Shown: positions 27,914 to 36,299 of the stretch, piece by piece
How positions within the stretch are numbered: position 1 is the first letter of the stretch
Layout: each line of letters begins with the position of its first letter
DNA from: Ignavibacteriota bacterium
Lineage (GTDB): Bacteria > Bacteroidota > Ignavibacteria > Ignavibacteriales > Ignavibacteriaceae
DNA length: 64,000 bases
Reading direction: 5' to 3'
Assembly: GCA_013285425.1 (NCBI GenBank)
Contig: CP053447.1
Coordinates: forward strand, 688,001-752,000
Made by a program: the position numbers and the translations under genes
Notes under the pieces: model-generated
The model's input: the letters and a program-made list of their open reading frames with translations, nothing else
Databases searched by the model: none
What the model was told of the DNA's origin: nothing

Positions 27914-29071
27914 TCAATCCTTCAATAAATCTCTTGCAATAACTATGCGTTGTATTTCGGATGTTCCTTCTCCGATAGTCAGGAGTTTGACGTCTCTGTA
28001 AAATTTTTCAACCGGATAATCTTTTATAAAACCGTATCCGCCTAAAATCTGAACAGCCTCATTTGCTGCTCTTTCAGCAATTTCACTTGCAAATAATTTT
28101 GCAGCAGCAGCTTCTTTTGTATTTGGAATTCCTTTGTCTTTCATCCAGGCTGCCCGATATGTAAGTAATCTTGCTGCATCAATATTTGTCTGCATATCTG
28201 CAAGTTTAAATTGTATTGCCTGAAACTCCGCCAGATGTTTTCCGAATTGCTTCCGCTCTTTTGAGTACTTTACAGCAGCGTCCAATGCACCCTGAGCCAA
28301 TCCCATACTATTTGCAGCAATCGAAATTCTGCCCCCCTCTAGTACCATCATTGAATTAATAAATCCCATTCCTTCTTCACCTAATAAATTTTCAGCAGGT
28401 ACTTTACAATTTTCAAAAGCTATCTGTGTTGTATCACTTGCACGCATTCCAAGTTTATTTTCTTTCTTTCCGATAATTAATCCCTCCATTCCTTTTTCAA
28501 GGATGAAAGCAGAGATTCCTTTTTTCCCTTTTTCTTTATTTGTAATTGCCATAACAACATAAGTTTCACCAACACTGCCGTGGGTGGTAAATTGTTTACT
28601 TCCATTTAGAATCCAGTAGTCTCCGTCTTTAACAGCAATGCTTTTTAATCCTGCCGCATCACTGCCCGAAACAGCTTCGGTTAAACCCCAGGCACCGATT
28701 TTTTTACCGCTGGCTAAATCAGGTAAATATTTTTTCTTTTGTTCAGGATTACCAAAAAGACTGATATGGTTTGTACATAATCCATTATGTGCTGCAACCG
28801 AAAGTCCGATTGATGGATCTACTTTAGAGATCTCTTCAATAATTAATGCATACTCAACATAACCTAAACCAGCGCCTCCAAACTCATCGGGTACAAGTAT
28901 GCCAAGGAATCCTAAATCGCCAAGTTGTTTCATAATCTCCATCGGGAACTCCTGGGATTCATCATACTTCATAATAACAGGACGAATATTATTTTCGGCA
29001 AAATCTTTTATTGTATCTCTTATAAAGATTTGATTTTCTGTTAGTTCTAATAAAAATGGATTCGGTTCCAT
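27914..29071 (-). CDS. Acyl-CoA dehydrogenase
   Basis: 385 residues, standard for the short/medium-chain family. It oxidises acyl-CoA to enoyl-CoA using FAD and passes electrons to ETF. Family motifs: WGLTEAVSGSDAAG (FAD/substrate binding), YKER-type SKERKQFGKHLAEFQAIQ, AVQILGGYGFIKDYPVEKF and LTIGEGTSEIQR, where the Glu of GEGTSE is the expected catalytic base. Next to an MCC-type carboxyltransferase it could be the isovaleryl-CoA dehydrogenase of leucine breakdown, but a butyryl-type enzyme is equally possible. Three bases separate it from the carboxyltransferase gene. Confidence 0.95.
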   Translation of the reverse strand: MEPNPFLLELTENQIFIRDTIKDFAENNIRPVIMKYDESQEFPMEIMKQLGDLGFLGILVPDEFGGAGLGYVEYALIIEEISKVDPSIGLSVAAHNGLCTNHISLFGNPEQKKKYLPDLASGKKIGAWGLTEAVSGSDAAGLKSIAVKDGDYWILNGSKQFTTHGSVGETYVVMAITNKEKGKKGISAFILEKGMEGLIIGKKENKLGMRASDTTQIAFENCKVPAENLLGEEGMGFINSMMVLEGGRISIAANSMGLAQGALDAAVKYSKERKQFGKHLAEFQAIQFKLADMQTNIDAARLLTYRAAWMKDKGIPNTKEAAAAKLFASEIAERAANEAVQILGGYGFIKDYPVEKFYRDVKLLTIGEGTSEIQRIVIARDLLKD

Positions 29072-29119
29072 TACAGCTCCTTTAAATACTCCTTTTAAAT
29101 TCCTGAATTATGTTTTCAG

Positions 29120-30034
29120 CTATATGATACGGTGACAATTACCCAATATTACTTTTTGTAAAGAATCGTTTAGTGATTTCTCTCCTGATTTACTCCATAA
29201 TTCATCTTTAAGTTTATGCTCAACAATTTCTTTAATTCTAACCCTTGCCTGATTTTCTCTTTTTGTAAAAAAAAGATTTTTATCCTTCATAAATAATTTA
29301 TGCCGCTCAATTTCTTTTACTATTTCATCTATCCCTTTATTTTCAGAAGCAACTGTTTTAATAATATCCGGTTTCCACGAGTTTTCATCACGATCTTTTA
29401 TTAACAATATTGTCTGCAAAGCGGTATAAGCCTGATGAGCGCCTGGTCTTTCACTTTTATTTAGAACAAAAAAATCAGCAATTTCCATCAATCCAGCTTT
29501 CATTGCCTGAACAGAATCACCGCTTTCAGGTACCAGAACAACGATTGTTGTATCTGCTGCACTTGCAATATCAAGTTCGGATTGTCCTACACCTACGGTT
29601 TCTAAAATAATGATATCAAATCCTGCAGCATCCAGAACATCAGCTGCATCAACCGCCTTTTTTGATAAACCGCCTAAACTACCTCTGGTTGCCATACTTC
29701 TGATAAACACATTATCATTCATACCAATATCAGTCATTCTGATTCTATCACCCAACAGAGCACCGCCGGTAAAAGGAGATGTCGGATCAACAGCAATTAT
29801 TCCGATTTTTTTATTATCGCTTAAAAAATATTTTGTAAGCTGATTTGTAATTGTACTTTTCCCGGCACCTGGAGGTCCTGTAATACCAATTCGATATGCG
29901 TTTCCGGTTTTGCTGTAAATTTCCTTTAAATATTCCGAAGTATGCTGATTGTCAGATTCAATAATTGAGATAACACGAGCTATAGATCTGCGGTCTTTAT
30001 TAAAAAGATTTTCAATTAATTTATTGTTAATCAT
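29120..30034 (-). CDS. MeaB/ArgK-type GTPase (methylmalonyl-CoA mutase chaperone)
   Basis: 304 residues. GITGPPGAGKSTITNQL is the P-loop, followed by IIAVDPTSPFTGGALLGDRIRM (Mg and switch regions), FIRSMATRGSLGGLS, ILETVGVGQSE and VLNKSERPGA, all diagnostic of the MeaB/ArgK family. MeaB loads and protects adenosylcobalamin on methylmalonyl-CoA mutase, so the organism probably has that B12 enzyme, though no mutase gene lies in the window. Its place with acyl-CoA dehydrogenase and carboxyltransferase genes fits catabolism of branched-chain amino acids or propionyl-CoA. It begins four bases after the epimerase stop codon. Confidence 0.95.
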   Translation of the reverse strand: MINNKLIENLFNKDRRSIARVISIIESDNQHTSEYLKEIYSKTGNAYRIGITGPPGAGKSTITNQLTKYFLSDNKKIGIIAVDPTSPFTGGALLGDRIRMTDIGMNDNVFIRSMATRGSLGGLSKKAVDAADVLDAAGFDIIILETVGVGQSELDIASAADTTIVVLVPESGDSVQAMKAGLMEIADFFVLNKSERPGAHQAYTALQTILLIKDRDENSWKPDIIKTVASENKGIDEIVKEIERHKLFMKDKNLFFTKRENQARVRIKEIVEHKLKDELWSKSGEKSLNDSLQKVILGNCHRII

Positions 30035-30038
30035 TAAT

Positions 30039-30959
30039 TCATAAACTTGATTTGAAGAAATCTACTGTTGCCTTTAGCCCATCTTCAAGTTTTGTATTTG
30101 GACGCCAGCCAAACTTAGTGAACATTTTATCTGAAGTAATAACACTTCTCATCTGCTCTCCGGGTGCAGCAGGTCCATGTTTTTCTTCCTTTTTAGCTTT
30201 TGTAATTTCATTAAGATAATGAAATAACTGATTTACATCGGTTTCAATCCCGGTTCCGATATTATAGATATTGGAACTGTTGTCATTAAGTGTGATAACA
30301 TTTGCTTTAACAACATCACCAACAAAAACATAATCACGTGTCTGCTTACCATCACCATTAATTATTGGCTGTTCACCTTTTAATAATTTTGTGGAAAAGA
30401 TAGCAACTACACCTGCTTCTCCAAATGGATTTTGTCTTGGTCCATAAATGTTTGCATATCTCAGGATTATGTAATCTAAATTATACTCAGATTTGTAAAA
30501 GTAAAGATATTTTTCCACAGCAAGTTTAGAAATTCCGTAAGGTGATTTTGGCTGAGTATTATGTTTCTCATCGGCAGGGAAGTAATCCTGCTCTCCATAA
30601 ATAGCACCTCCGGTAGAAGCAAACATAAATTTCTTTACATTGAACTTAATACAATTTTGGAGAAGGTTTATTGTTCCTAATATATTTGTTGAAGCATCAA
30701 AAACCGGATCTTTTACAGATCTTCTGACATCCATTTGAGCTGCGTGATGATTTACAACATCGAATTTTTCTTTAGCGAACAGCTCTGCTATTTCTTTATC
30801 ACAGATATTTGCTTTAACAAATTTGGCTTTTGGATTAATATTTTTTTCAAAACCGGTTGATAAGTCATCCAAAACCACAACCTGATGTCCATCATTAATA
30901 AAAGCATCCGCAACTTGAGAAGCGATAAATCCTGCTCCTCCGGTAACAAGAATTTTCAA
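30039..30959 (-). CDS. NAD-dependent nucleotide-sugar epimerase/dehydratase (extended SDR)
   Basis: 306 residues. The Rossmann motif is VTGGAGFIASQVAD (GxxGxxx form with an Ala where Gly is common), VVVLDDLSTG binds NAD, and the catalytic pair is in YGISKLAVEKY with the Ser/Thr in FASTGGAIYG. RYANIYGPRQNPFGEAGVVA and RDYVFVGDVVKA are typical of UDP-glucose 4-epimerase-like proteins. It interconverts sugar nucleotides for surface polysaccharide or glycoprotein synthesis; the exact sugar is not determined. It abuts the broken nadD gene without spacing. Confidence 0.92.
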   Translation of the reverse strand: MKILVTGGAGFIASQVADAFINDGHQVVVLDDLSTGFEKNINPKAKFVKANICDKEIAELFAKEKFDVVNHHAAQMDVRRSVKDPVFDASTNILGTINLLQNCIKFNVKKFMFASTGGAIYGEQDYFPADEKHNTQPKSPYGISKLAVEKYLYFYKSEYNLDYIILRYANIYGPRQNPFGEAGVVAIFSTKLLKGEQPIINGDGKQTRDYVFVGDVVKANVITLNDNSSNIYNIGTGIETDVNQLFHYLNEITKAKKEEKHGPAAPGEQMRSVITSDKMFTKFGWRPNTKLEDGLKATVDFFKSSL

Positions 30960-31541
30960 TCAGTTCTCCTTATATAGATTATTATTATTTATATATTCTA
31001 AAACTTTTTCAGGTACAAGATAATAAATTGGTAAACCAGCATTAACTCTGTTTCTGATATCAGTAGCACTGATTTCAATTCCGCGGGTCTGAACAAATAT
31101 TGCCGCTTCAACGTACTTATCAACAAAATCCAGTGGGTGTGAAGACTTCCTTTTCAAGACAACAATGTTTGCCAGTTTTAATATTTCATCCGGTTCTTTC
31201 CATGTATGAAACTGGAAAATATTATCATACCCGATTATTAAATCTATCTCATCATAATACTTTTAAACTCTCTTAATGTATCAATTGTATATGAGACAGT
31301 ATGTTGTTTAATTTCAAAATCTGAGCATTCAAAAAAGGGGACATCATTTTAAAGCAATTCTAAGCATATTAATTCTATGCTCAGCGTTCGAGGCTGCTTT
31401 ATGCTGCTTATGCGGTGAAATAAAAGTTGGAATAAAAATTATCTTATCAAGCTTTCTAAGCTCTCTGACAGATTGTGCTGTTATCAGATGTCCATTATGG
31501 ATCGGGTCGAAAGTTCCTCCAAATATCCCTATCCTGCTCAT
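30960..31541 (-). pseudogene. nadD: nadD (nicotinate-nucleotide adenylyltransferase) with two compensating frameshifts
   Basis: NadD makes deamido-NAD from nicotinate mononucleotide. The N-terminal 65 residues (GIFGGTFDPIHNGHL, FIPTFISPHKQH) stop at a TGA (31344-31346). Skipping one base there gives 28 conserved codons in a second frame, including the family motif SYTIDTL; near 31260 one base is missing and the original frame resumes (YYDEIDLIIGYDNIFQFHTW, then the C-terminal ISATDIRNR). The joined product would be about 193 residues, normal for NadD. Either the gene is recently broken or the sequence has two one-base errors; the second seems as likely, since conserved codons are kept in all three parts. 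It overlaps the upstream gene by four bases. Confidence 0.88.
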
Positions 31542-32224
31542 TTAAGTAAATCCTTATATTCAACAAACAAATGTGTAAACCTTTCATGCATATTTTGCGA
31601 ACAATATTCTAAGCTTGCTTTTTGAGATAAGTCGATATATAATTTTTTAAAATCACTAATATCATTCACTTCAAAAAGATCCTTAGCTAAGGTAATATAA
31701 TACTCGCAAGATTTATTAAAACCGAGAAACTTTTGAATTGATAACTCAGACTCAATGAAAAAGCTGATTAATTCATCTGTATATCCGCACAATCCAAACG
31801 CAGATATTTTGTTAGATGATGATTTAGATATCAGAATTGTTTTTTCATCAATTCCGAGCAAGTTAAAAAATTTTTCAATATCAGTTGAACTTAAATTAAC
31901 TACATTGCCAGCGACTAATATATTGTATTTATGATTACTAAACTCCTTTGTAATCTGCTCTGATTGAAGTATGCTGATTGAAGTCTGTTCTGCTGTAATT
32001 AAATGAAAATCTTTAAGCATCTCGAATTCGGAATACTTTTCATCCTTTGATAAAATAACAAATAAATCAGTTTTATCTTTCCCCTTAATTATATTTTCCA
32101 TTATGTTAAGGTACAATGTAGCTCTGAAGTAACTCGAATCATTTTCACTAAAATTCTCTGTCAGATTATCTGCGGCTGAGGCGAACAGCATCGGTGAAAA
32201 AATATATATTGCATTCTGATTCAC
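31538..32224 (-). CDS. Unknown protein (possible diverged nucleotide-sugar/phospholipid transferase-like fold)
   Basis: 228 residues, no signal peptide or membrane helix. The order of elements (AIYIFSPMLFASAADNL at the N-terminus; LFVILSKDEKY; YNILVAGNVVNLSSTDIEKFF; FGLCGYTDELISFF) faintly resembles DUF2064/CofC-like glycosyltransferase-fold proteins, with VAGNVVNLSSTDI where that family has a D-x-P-x-L strand. The resemblance is weak and key residues are not conserved, so I leave it unassigned. It starts one base after the PrsW-like gene ends and overlaps nadD by four bases, so it belongs to this operon. Confidence 0.65.
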   Translation of the reverse strand: MNQNAIYIFSPMLFASAADNLTENFSENDSSYFRATLYLNIMENIIKGKDKTDLFVILSKDEKYSEFEMLKDFHLITAEQTSISILQSEQITKEFSNHKYNILVAGNVVNLSSTDIEKFFNLLGIDEKTILISKSSSNKISAFGLCGYTDELISFFIESELSIQKFLGFNKSCEYYITLAKDLFEVNDISDFKKLYIDLSQKASLEYCSQNMHERFTHLFVEYKDLLK

Positions 32225-33217
32225 TTATTGACTTCTTTCAGAATTTGAAAGTAATGTACCAATAAAGTTTCTATAATTATCAATATCCATTTGATAATAT
32301 ATTTTACTCGCACCTTTAGCATTACGAAATTGCATTTTTCTGAATGCTAATGTTGTTGCTGCATTAATGTAAATATTCCTTTTCGATTCATCCAGCCATC
32401 CCTTTCGCTCTCTGCTTGCTGAGCTTAAAATTTTTAGATGTAATTCTGGTATTAAGCCTGACTCAGATTCCTCTTTAAGTTCGTTGTAAATTAGCAATCT
32501 TTCTTTTCTTATTGAAATAAAATAAATCATTATAAAAATGATAATTGAAATTATCATAAATACAAATCCTATCAGAGCAGTATTTTCAAAGCTTACACTA
32601 TAATTCCAGATAAAGTGGATAAGCATTGCAATAAACAATCCGGTTATACTTAAAAATAATTTCAGAAAGTTAGGTTTAAATTTAGCAAGAGCTAGAAACG
32701 CCCCTAAAGTTGCAGTTGAAACACAGTGCATAACTGCTGAGAATAAACTTCTGATTATAACTAACATTATCCAATCAGAAACAGATTCACTAAATGCAAC
32801 AAAGTAAAGAAAATTTTCTGTCATACCGAATCCCAAGCCAATTGCTCCGCCATAAACTATACCGTCGGTTAAGTTATCAAACTTTTTACTGGAAATAGTG
32901 ATCAAAAGGAAAACTCCCTTTGTTATTTCTTCAATAAAAGGAGCAACTGCAATTGAACTGAATCTGGAAAGATTGTCCTTATCTTCAATAAAGATTGAAG
33001 CAAAGCTTGTTAAAATAAAACTTCCAATCAGAGCTAAGAATATCGCACCTAAAGCTCCCCATAAATAATTAATAAGAACAAATTTAAAAGGTTCTCTATC
33101 ATATCTGTCAAATTTCCAAATCAGGAACAGATAAAAACCCATTGGGATTATTGCTGCTATGGCAGAAAATAATACAAGCATTTGATTATAATTAGAGTAA
33201 ATAAATAACTTATTCAA
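32225..33217 (-). CDS. PrsW family intramembrane protease
   Basis: 330 residues with about eight membrane helices in the first 220 residues. The family motifs are present in order: FIEEITKGVF (EExxK), GFGMTENFLYF, MHCVSTATLGA and LIHFIWNYS. The glutamates and histidines of these motifs are expected to form the active site. PrsW in Bacillus cuts the anti-sigma factor RsiW; the target here is unknown. The C-terminal 110 residues are a soluble, charged tail (ERKGWLDESKRNIYI). First gene of the minus-strand unit that runs down to the carboxyltransferase. Confidence 0.88.
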   Translation of the reverse strand: MNKLFIYSNYNQMLVLFSAIAAIIPMGFYLFLIWKFDRYDREPFKFVLINYLWGALGAIFLALIGSFILTSFASIFIEDKDNLSRFSSIAVAPFIEEITKGVFLLITISSKKFDNLTDGIVYGGAIGLGFGMTENFLYFVAFSESVSDWIMLVIIRSLFSAVMHCVSTATLGAFLALAKFKPNFLKLFLSITGLFIAMLIHFIWNYSVSFENTALIGFVFMIISIIIFIMIYFISIRKERLLIYNELKEESESGLIPELHLKILSSASRERKGWLDESKRNIYINAATTLAFRKMQFRNAKGASKIYYQMDIDNYRNFIGTLLSNSERSQ

Positions 33218-33506
33218 ATTATCGATTTAGAGTTAAAAATACTAAATGAATTTTAGTTGTACAGCTCAATTTGGATCAATAGTTTTTTTATCCGAGTAAT
33301 CTGAAATGACAAAGCAGCAATTTTCAAAAGTCATTACTGACTGAAACACAATATTTAAAAAGCTTATTATTTTCATACAGTATTGATGAGGACTAAAATT
33401 GAGCGCATATTTTCTTCTTAAAACCAATATTTTAACATATTTGAATGTTTGATTATCAGGTCTTACAGTTTTATATTAAGCCTCGTTTTTTGCATAATTT
33501 TGCTAT
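33218..33506. other. Intergenic region between divergent operons
   Basis: 289 bases between the PrsW-like gene and the DUF177 gene. It must hold promoters for both directions. The only clear match is TAATTTTG (33495-33502), which fits the TAnnTTTG element of Bacteroidota promoters and lies four bases before the DUF177 start. I see no small gene, repeat or riboswitch. Confidence 0.5.
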
Positions 33507-34013
33507 ATGATTATTAAAATATCAAATTTAAACGATGGGGTACATAATTTTGATTTTGAAGGAAAAATTAACACAATTGAACTTAACGAACCATTTTATA
33601 ATGGCTTTAGTTCTAGTGTTAGATTAGAAAAACATCACTATCAGATTATTATTGATGTGTCTTCAGAATTTAAAGTTAAATATGAGTGTGACAGGTGTGG
33701 AAAGGCTTATAAAACAAAACTTAAAAGCGATTATCAGATGGTTTATTTGATGAATGAACGACCCGCTGAAACTGATTCTATAAATATAAGCTATCTTCCA
33801 AAAGATACTGTTAAGATTGATATCTCATCTGATGTAAGAGAATATGCTTTACTCTCGATTCCGATGAAAAAATTATGTAAGGAAAATTGTAAAGGACTGT
33901 GTCCTAATTGTGGTAAGGATCTTAACAAAGAGCAATGTTCGTGCAAGAATGACGAAGTTGATTCAAGATGGAAGCCACTGATTGACTTGAAAGATAAATT
34001 AAATTTAAATTAA
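33507..34013 (+). CDS. DUF177 (YceD-like) protein with zinc-ribbon tail
   Basis: 168 residues. The family signature is the VKYECDRCGKAYKTKL segment, followed by IDISSDVREYALLSIPMKKLC, then CPNCGKDLNKEQCSC, where the Cys residues could bind zinc. YceD/DUF177 genes are found next to rpmF in most bacteria and are linked to 23S rRNA processing in plants and E. coli; the mechanism is not settled. It starts with ATG at 33507 with no Shine-Dalgarno sequence. The rpmF gene follows 20 bases later. Confidence 0.9.
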   Translation: MIIKISNLNDGVHNFDFEGKINTIELNEPFYNGFSSSVRLEKHHYQIIIDVSSEFKVKYECDRCGKAYKTKLKSDYQMVYLMNERPAETDSINISYLPKDTVKIDISSDVREYALLSIPMKKLCKENCKGLCPNCGKDLNKEQCSCKNDEVDSRWKPLIDLKDKLNLN

Positions 34014-34033
34014 AAATATAACGGAACGATAAT

Positions 34034-34213
34034 ATGCCAAATCCAAAACGTAAGATGTCTAAGACTCGCAGGGATAAGCGAAGAACACATTACAAAGCTG
34101 TTGCACCTTCATTAGGTACTTGTGCAAATTGTGGTGAAATGAAATTAGCTCATCGTGCTTGCCCTTCTTGTGGATATTACAACGAACGATCGGTGTTTAT
34201 TCCCAAAAGCTGA
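34034..34213 (+). CDS. rpmF: 50S ribosomal protein L32
   Basis: 59 residues, typical for L32. The N-terminus is [20 protein letters not shown], followed by a zinc-ribbon with two CxxC pairs (CANCGE and CPSCGYY). It is a structural protein of the large ribosomal subunit. The position between DUF177 and plsX is the ancestral arrangement shared by many bacterial phyla. Confidence 0.97.
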   Translation: MPNPKRKMSKTRRDKRRTHYKAVAPSLGTCANCGEMKLAHRACPSCGYYNERSVFIPKS

Positions 34214-34235
34214 TATTTGATAGCTTTTAAAGATA

Positions 34236-35264
34236 ATGCCTGATTCAAATCTGAAAAATTCTAAATGTAGAATTATTGTTGATGCTATGGGGGGTGATTA
34301 CGCCCCTCAAAACACAGTTATCGGTGCTATCGATGCGTATAATCATAGTAAAGATTTTCAACTTTATCTTATTGGGATAAAAGAAGAAATTCTTTCTGTT
34401 ATAAAAACAAATCAGTTGTACTTTGATGAAAGTTATATTATTGATACTCCTGAAGTTATTAATATGGAGGATTCTCCAACCTCAGCATTAAAATCAAAAC
34501 CAGATTCATCAATTGTTAAAGGTTCACAACTGGTAAGAGAGGGTAAGGCTGAAGCTTTTGTTAGTGCTGGTAATACTGGTGCAGTAATGAGTGCAGCAAC
34601 ATTAATTATGGGCAGGATACAAGGCGTTGGGCGTCCTACAATCGGTGCTGAGATGCCTAATGTAAATGGTATTTGCTATTTATATGATGTCGGTGCAGGT
34701 AAAGATGCAAAACCATCTCATCTTTTTGAATATGCTGTTATGGGAACTATTTATGCCAGAGAAATGGGAGGAGTTTCAAATCCAACAGTAGGTATATTAA
34801 GTATAGGTGAAGAAGAGGGCAAAGGCAATGAAGTATCTGCTGCTGCATTTAAACTTCTTAAGGAATCAAAATTAAATTTTATCGGCAATGTTGAAGGAAG
34901 AGATATATTAACAAAAGATGTAGATGTTGTAGTTTGTGATGGCTTTGTCGGTAATATTATTTTAAAGTTTGGTGAATCCGTTCCAAAACTATTGAAGCAT
35001 TTACTTATGCAAACAGCAAATACAAATTTGATAGATAAGATTAGAGTTGGAATTTCTAAAGGGACTCTTAGGAAAGCATTAAAATCTCTGGATTATCAGG
35101 AGCATGGCGGTGTACCCTTGCTTGGAGTAAATGGAATATGTATAATTGGGCATGGTTCTAGTACACCGATGGCTATAAAAAACATGGTACTGAAAGCGTA
35201 CGAAATGTATAAAGCAGATTTAGTTAAAAAAATAGAAAATTCATTTAAAGAAAATTTAAAATAA
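34236..35264 (+). CDS. plsX: Phosphate acyltransferase PlsX
   Basis: 342 residues. It makes acyl-phosphate from acyl-ACP, feeding PlsY in phospholipid synthesis. The N-terminal motif IIVDAMGGDYAPQNTV is diagnostic, and SAGNTGAVMSA, LYDVGAGKDAKPSHL, GILSIGEEEGKGNE and VVCDGFVGNIILKF match the family in order. It lies in the rpmF-plsX-fabH order expected in this operon. The next gene begins 13 bases after the stop. Confidence 0.97.
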   Translation: MPDSNLKNSKCRIIVDAMGGDYAPQNTVIGAIDAYNHSKDFQLYLIGIKEEILSVIKTNQLYFDESYIIDTPEVINMEDSPTSALKSKPDSSIVKGSQLVREGKAEAFVSAGNTGAVMSAATLIMGRIQGVGRPTIGAEMPNVNGICYLYDVGAGKDAKPSHLFEYAVMGTIYAREMGGVSNPTVGILSIGEEEGKGNEVSAAAFKLLKESKLNFIGNVEGRDILTKDVDVVVCDGFVGNIILKFGESVPKLLKHLLMQTANTNLIDKIRVGISKGTLRKALKSLDYQEHGGVPLLGVNGICIIGHGSSTPMAIKNMVLKAYEMYKADLVKKIENSFKENLK

Positions 35265-35277
35265 TTACAGATATCTG

Positions 35278-36276
35278 ATGAATGACAAAAAATATAATGC
35301 AAAAATAACCGGCGTTGGAATGTATGTTCCTGATAAAGTACTTGATAACAAGTATTTTGAATCCATAGTGGATACTAATGACGAATGGATAAGAGTAAGA
35401 ACAGGAATCAGGGAAAGAAGGATTCTTGAACAGGGTGCTACAAGCGATCTGGCAGCAAAAGCAGCTCTTGATCTTTTTGATAAACACAATATTAATCCCG
35501 AAGATATTGATGCAATAATTGTTGCTACTGTAACTCCGGATATGTTTTTTCCTGCAACTGCTTGTCTTGTTCAGGATAAAATTGGAGCTAAAAACGCATG
35601 GGGATTTGATCTTTCGGCAGCTTGTTCAGGTTTTTTATTTGCATTTCAAACCGGTGCTTCATTGGTAGAAACCGGAAGATATAAAAAGGTTTTAGTTATT
35701 GGTGCAGATAAAATGAGTTCTATCGTTGATTATACTGATAGAAATATCTGTATCCTTTTTGGTGATGCTGGCTCTGCAGTTTTGTTAGAGCCTTCCGATG
35801 ATAAATCAATAGGGCTGCAAAAATCCATTTTGCGGGTTGATGGAACAGGAAAAGACGCATTAAATATGCTCGGCGGCGGTAGTTTGAATCCTGCAACTTA
35901 TGAAACAGTTGATAAAAAATGGCATTATATTTATCAGGATGGTAAAGCAGTATTTAAAGTTGCTGTTAAAGGAATGGCTGATGTTTCAGCTGAACTGATG
36001 GAAATGAGCGGATTAAAATCTGACGATATTGCTTATCTTGTACCGCATCAGGCTAATTTAAGAATCATTGATGCAACAGCTGAAAGAATGGGATTAAGTA
36101 AAGAAAAAGTTATGATCAATATTGATAAATTTGGAAACACTACTGCAGCAACAATTCCGCTTTGTCTGACAGAATATTACAGAGATGGGAAACTTAAAAA
36201 AGGTGATAATCTTATACTGTCTGCATTTGGTGCTGGTTATACCTGGGGTGCTTTGCATGTTGTTTGGTCTATTTAA
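35278..36276 (+). CDS. fabH: 3-oxoacyl-ACP synthase III
   Basis: 332 residues. It starts fatty acid synthesis by joining acetyl-CoA (or a branched acyl-CoA) to malonyl-ACP. The catalytic triad is visible: Cys in DLSAACSGFLFA, His in VPHQANLRI and Asn in FGNTTAAT. DTNDEWIRVRTGIRERR near the start is the conserved CoA-binding segment. Branched-chain primer use is possible in this lineage but cannot be read from sequence. Part of the fab operon, 23 bases upstream of fabD. Confidence 0.97.
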   Translation: MNDKKYNAKITGVGMYVPDKVLDNKYFESIVDTNDEWIRVRTGIRERRILEQGATSDLAAKAALDLFDKHNINPEDIDAIIVATVTPDMFFPATACLVQDKIGAKNAWGFDLSAACSGFLFAFQTGASLVETGRYKKVLVIGADKMSSIVDYTDRNICILFGDAGSAVLLEPSDDKSIGLQKSILRVDGTGKDALNMLGGGSLNPATYETVDKKWHYIYQDGKAVFKVAVKGMADVSAELMEMSGLKSDDIAYLVPHQANLRIIDATAERMGLSKEKVMINIDKFGNTTAATIPLCLTEYYRDGKLKKGDNLILSAFGAGYTWGALHVVWSI

Positions 36277-36299
36277 TTAAAAAAAAATTTATTTAGCTG

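Noticed and set aside
30960..31157. Separate 65-residue gene downstream of nadD
   Set aside because: It is the C-terminal part of NadD in the same overall frame; its apparent TTG start is an internal Leu codon.
33218..33506. Riboswitch or small RNA in the divergent intergenic region
   Set aside because: No stable long stem or known aptamer sequence could be seen.
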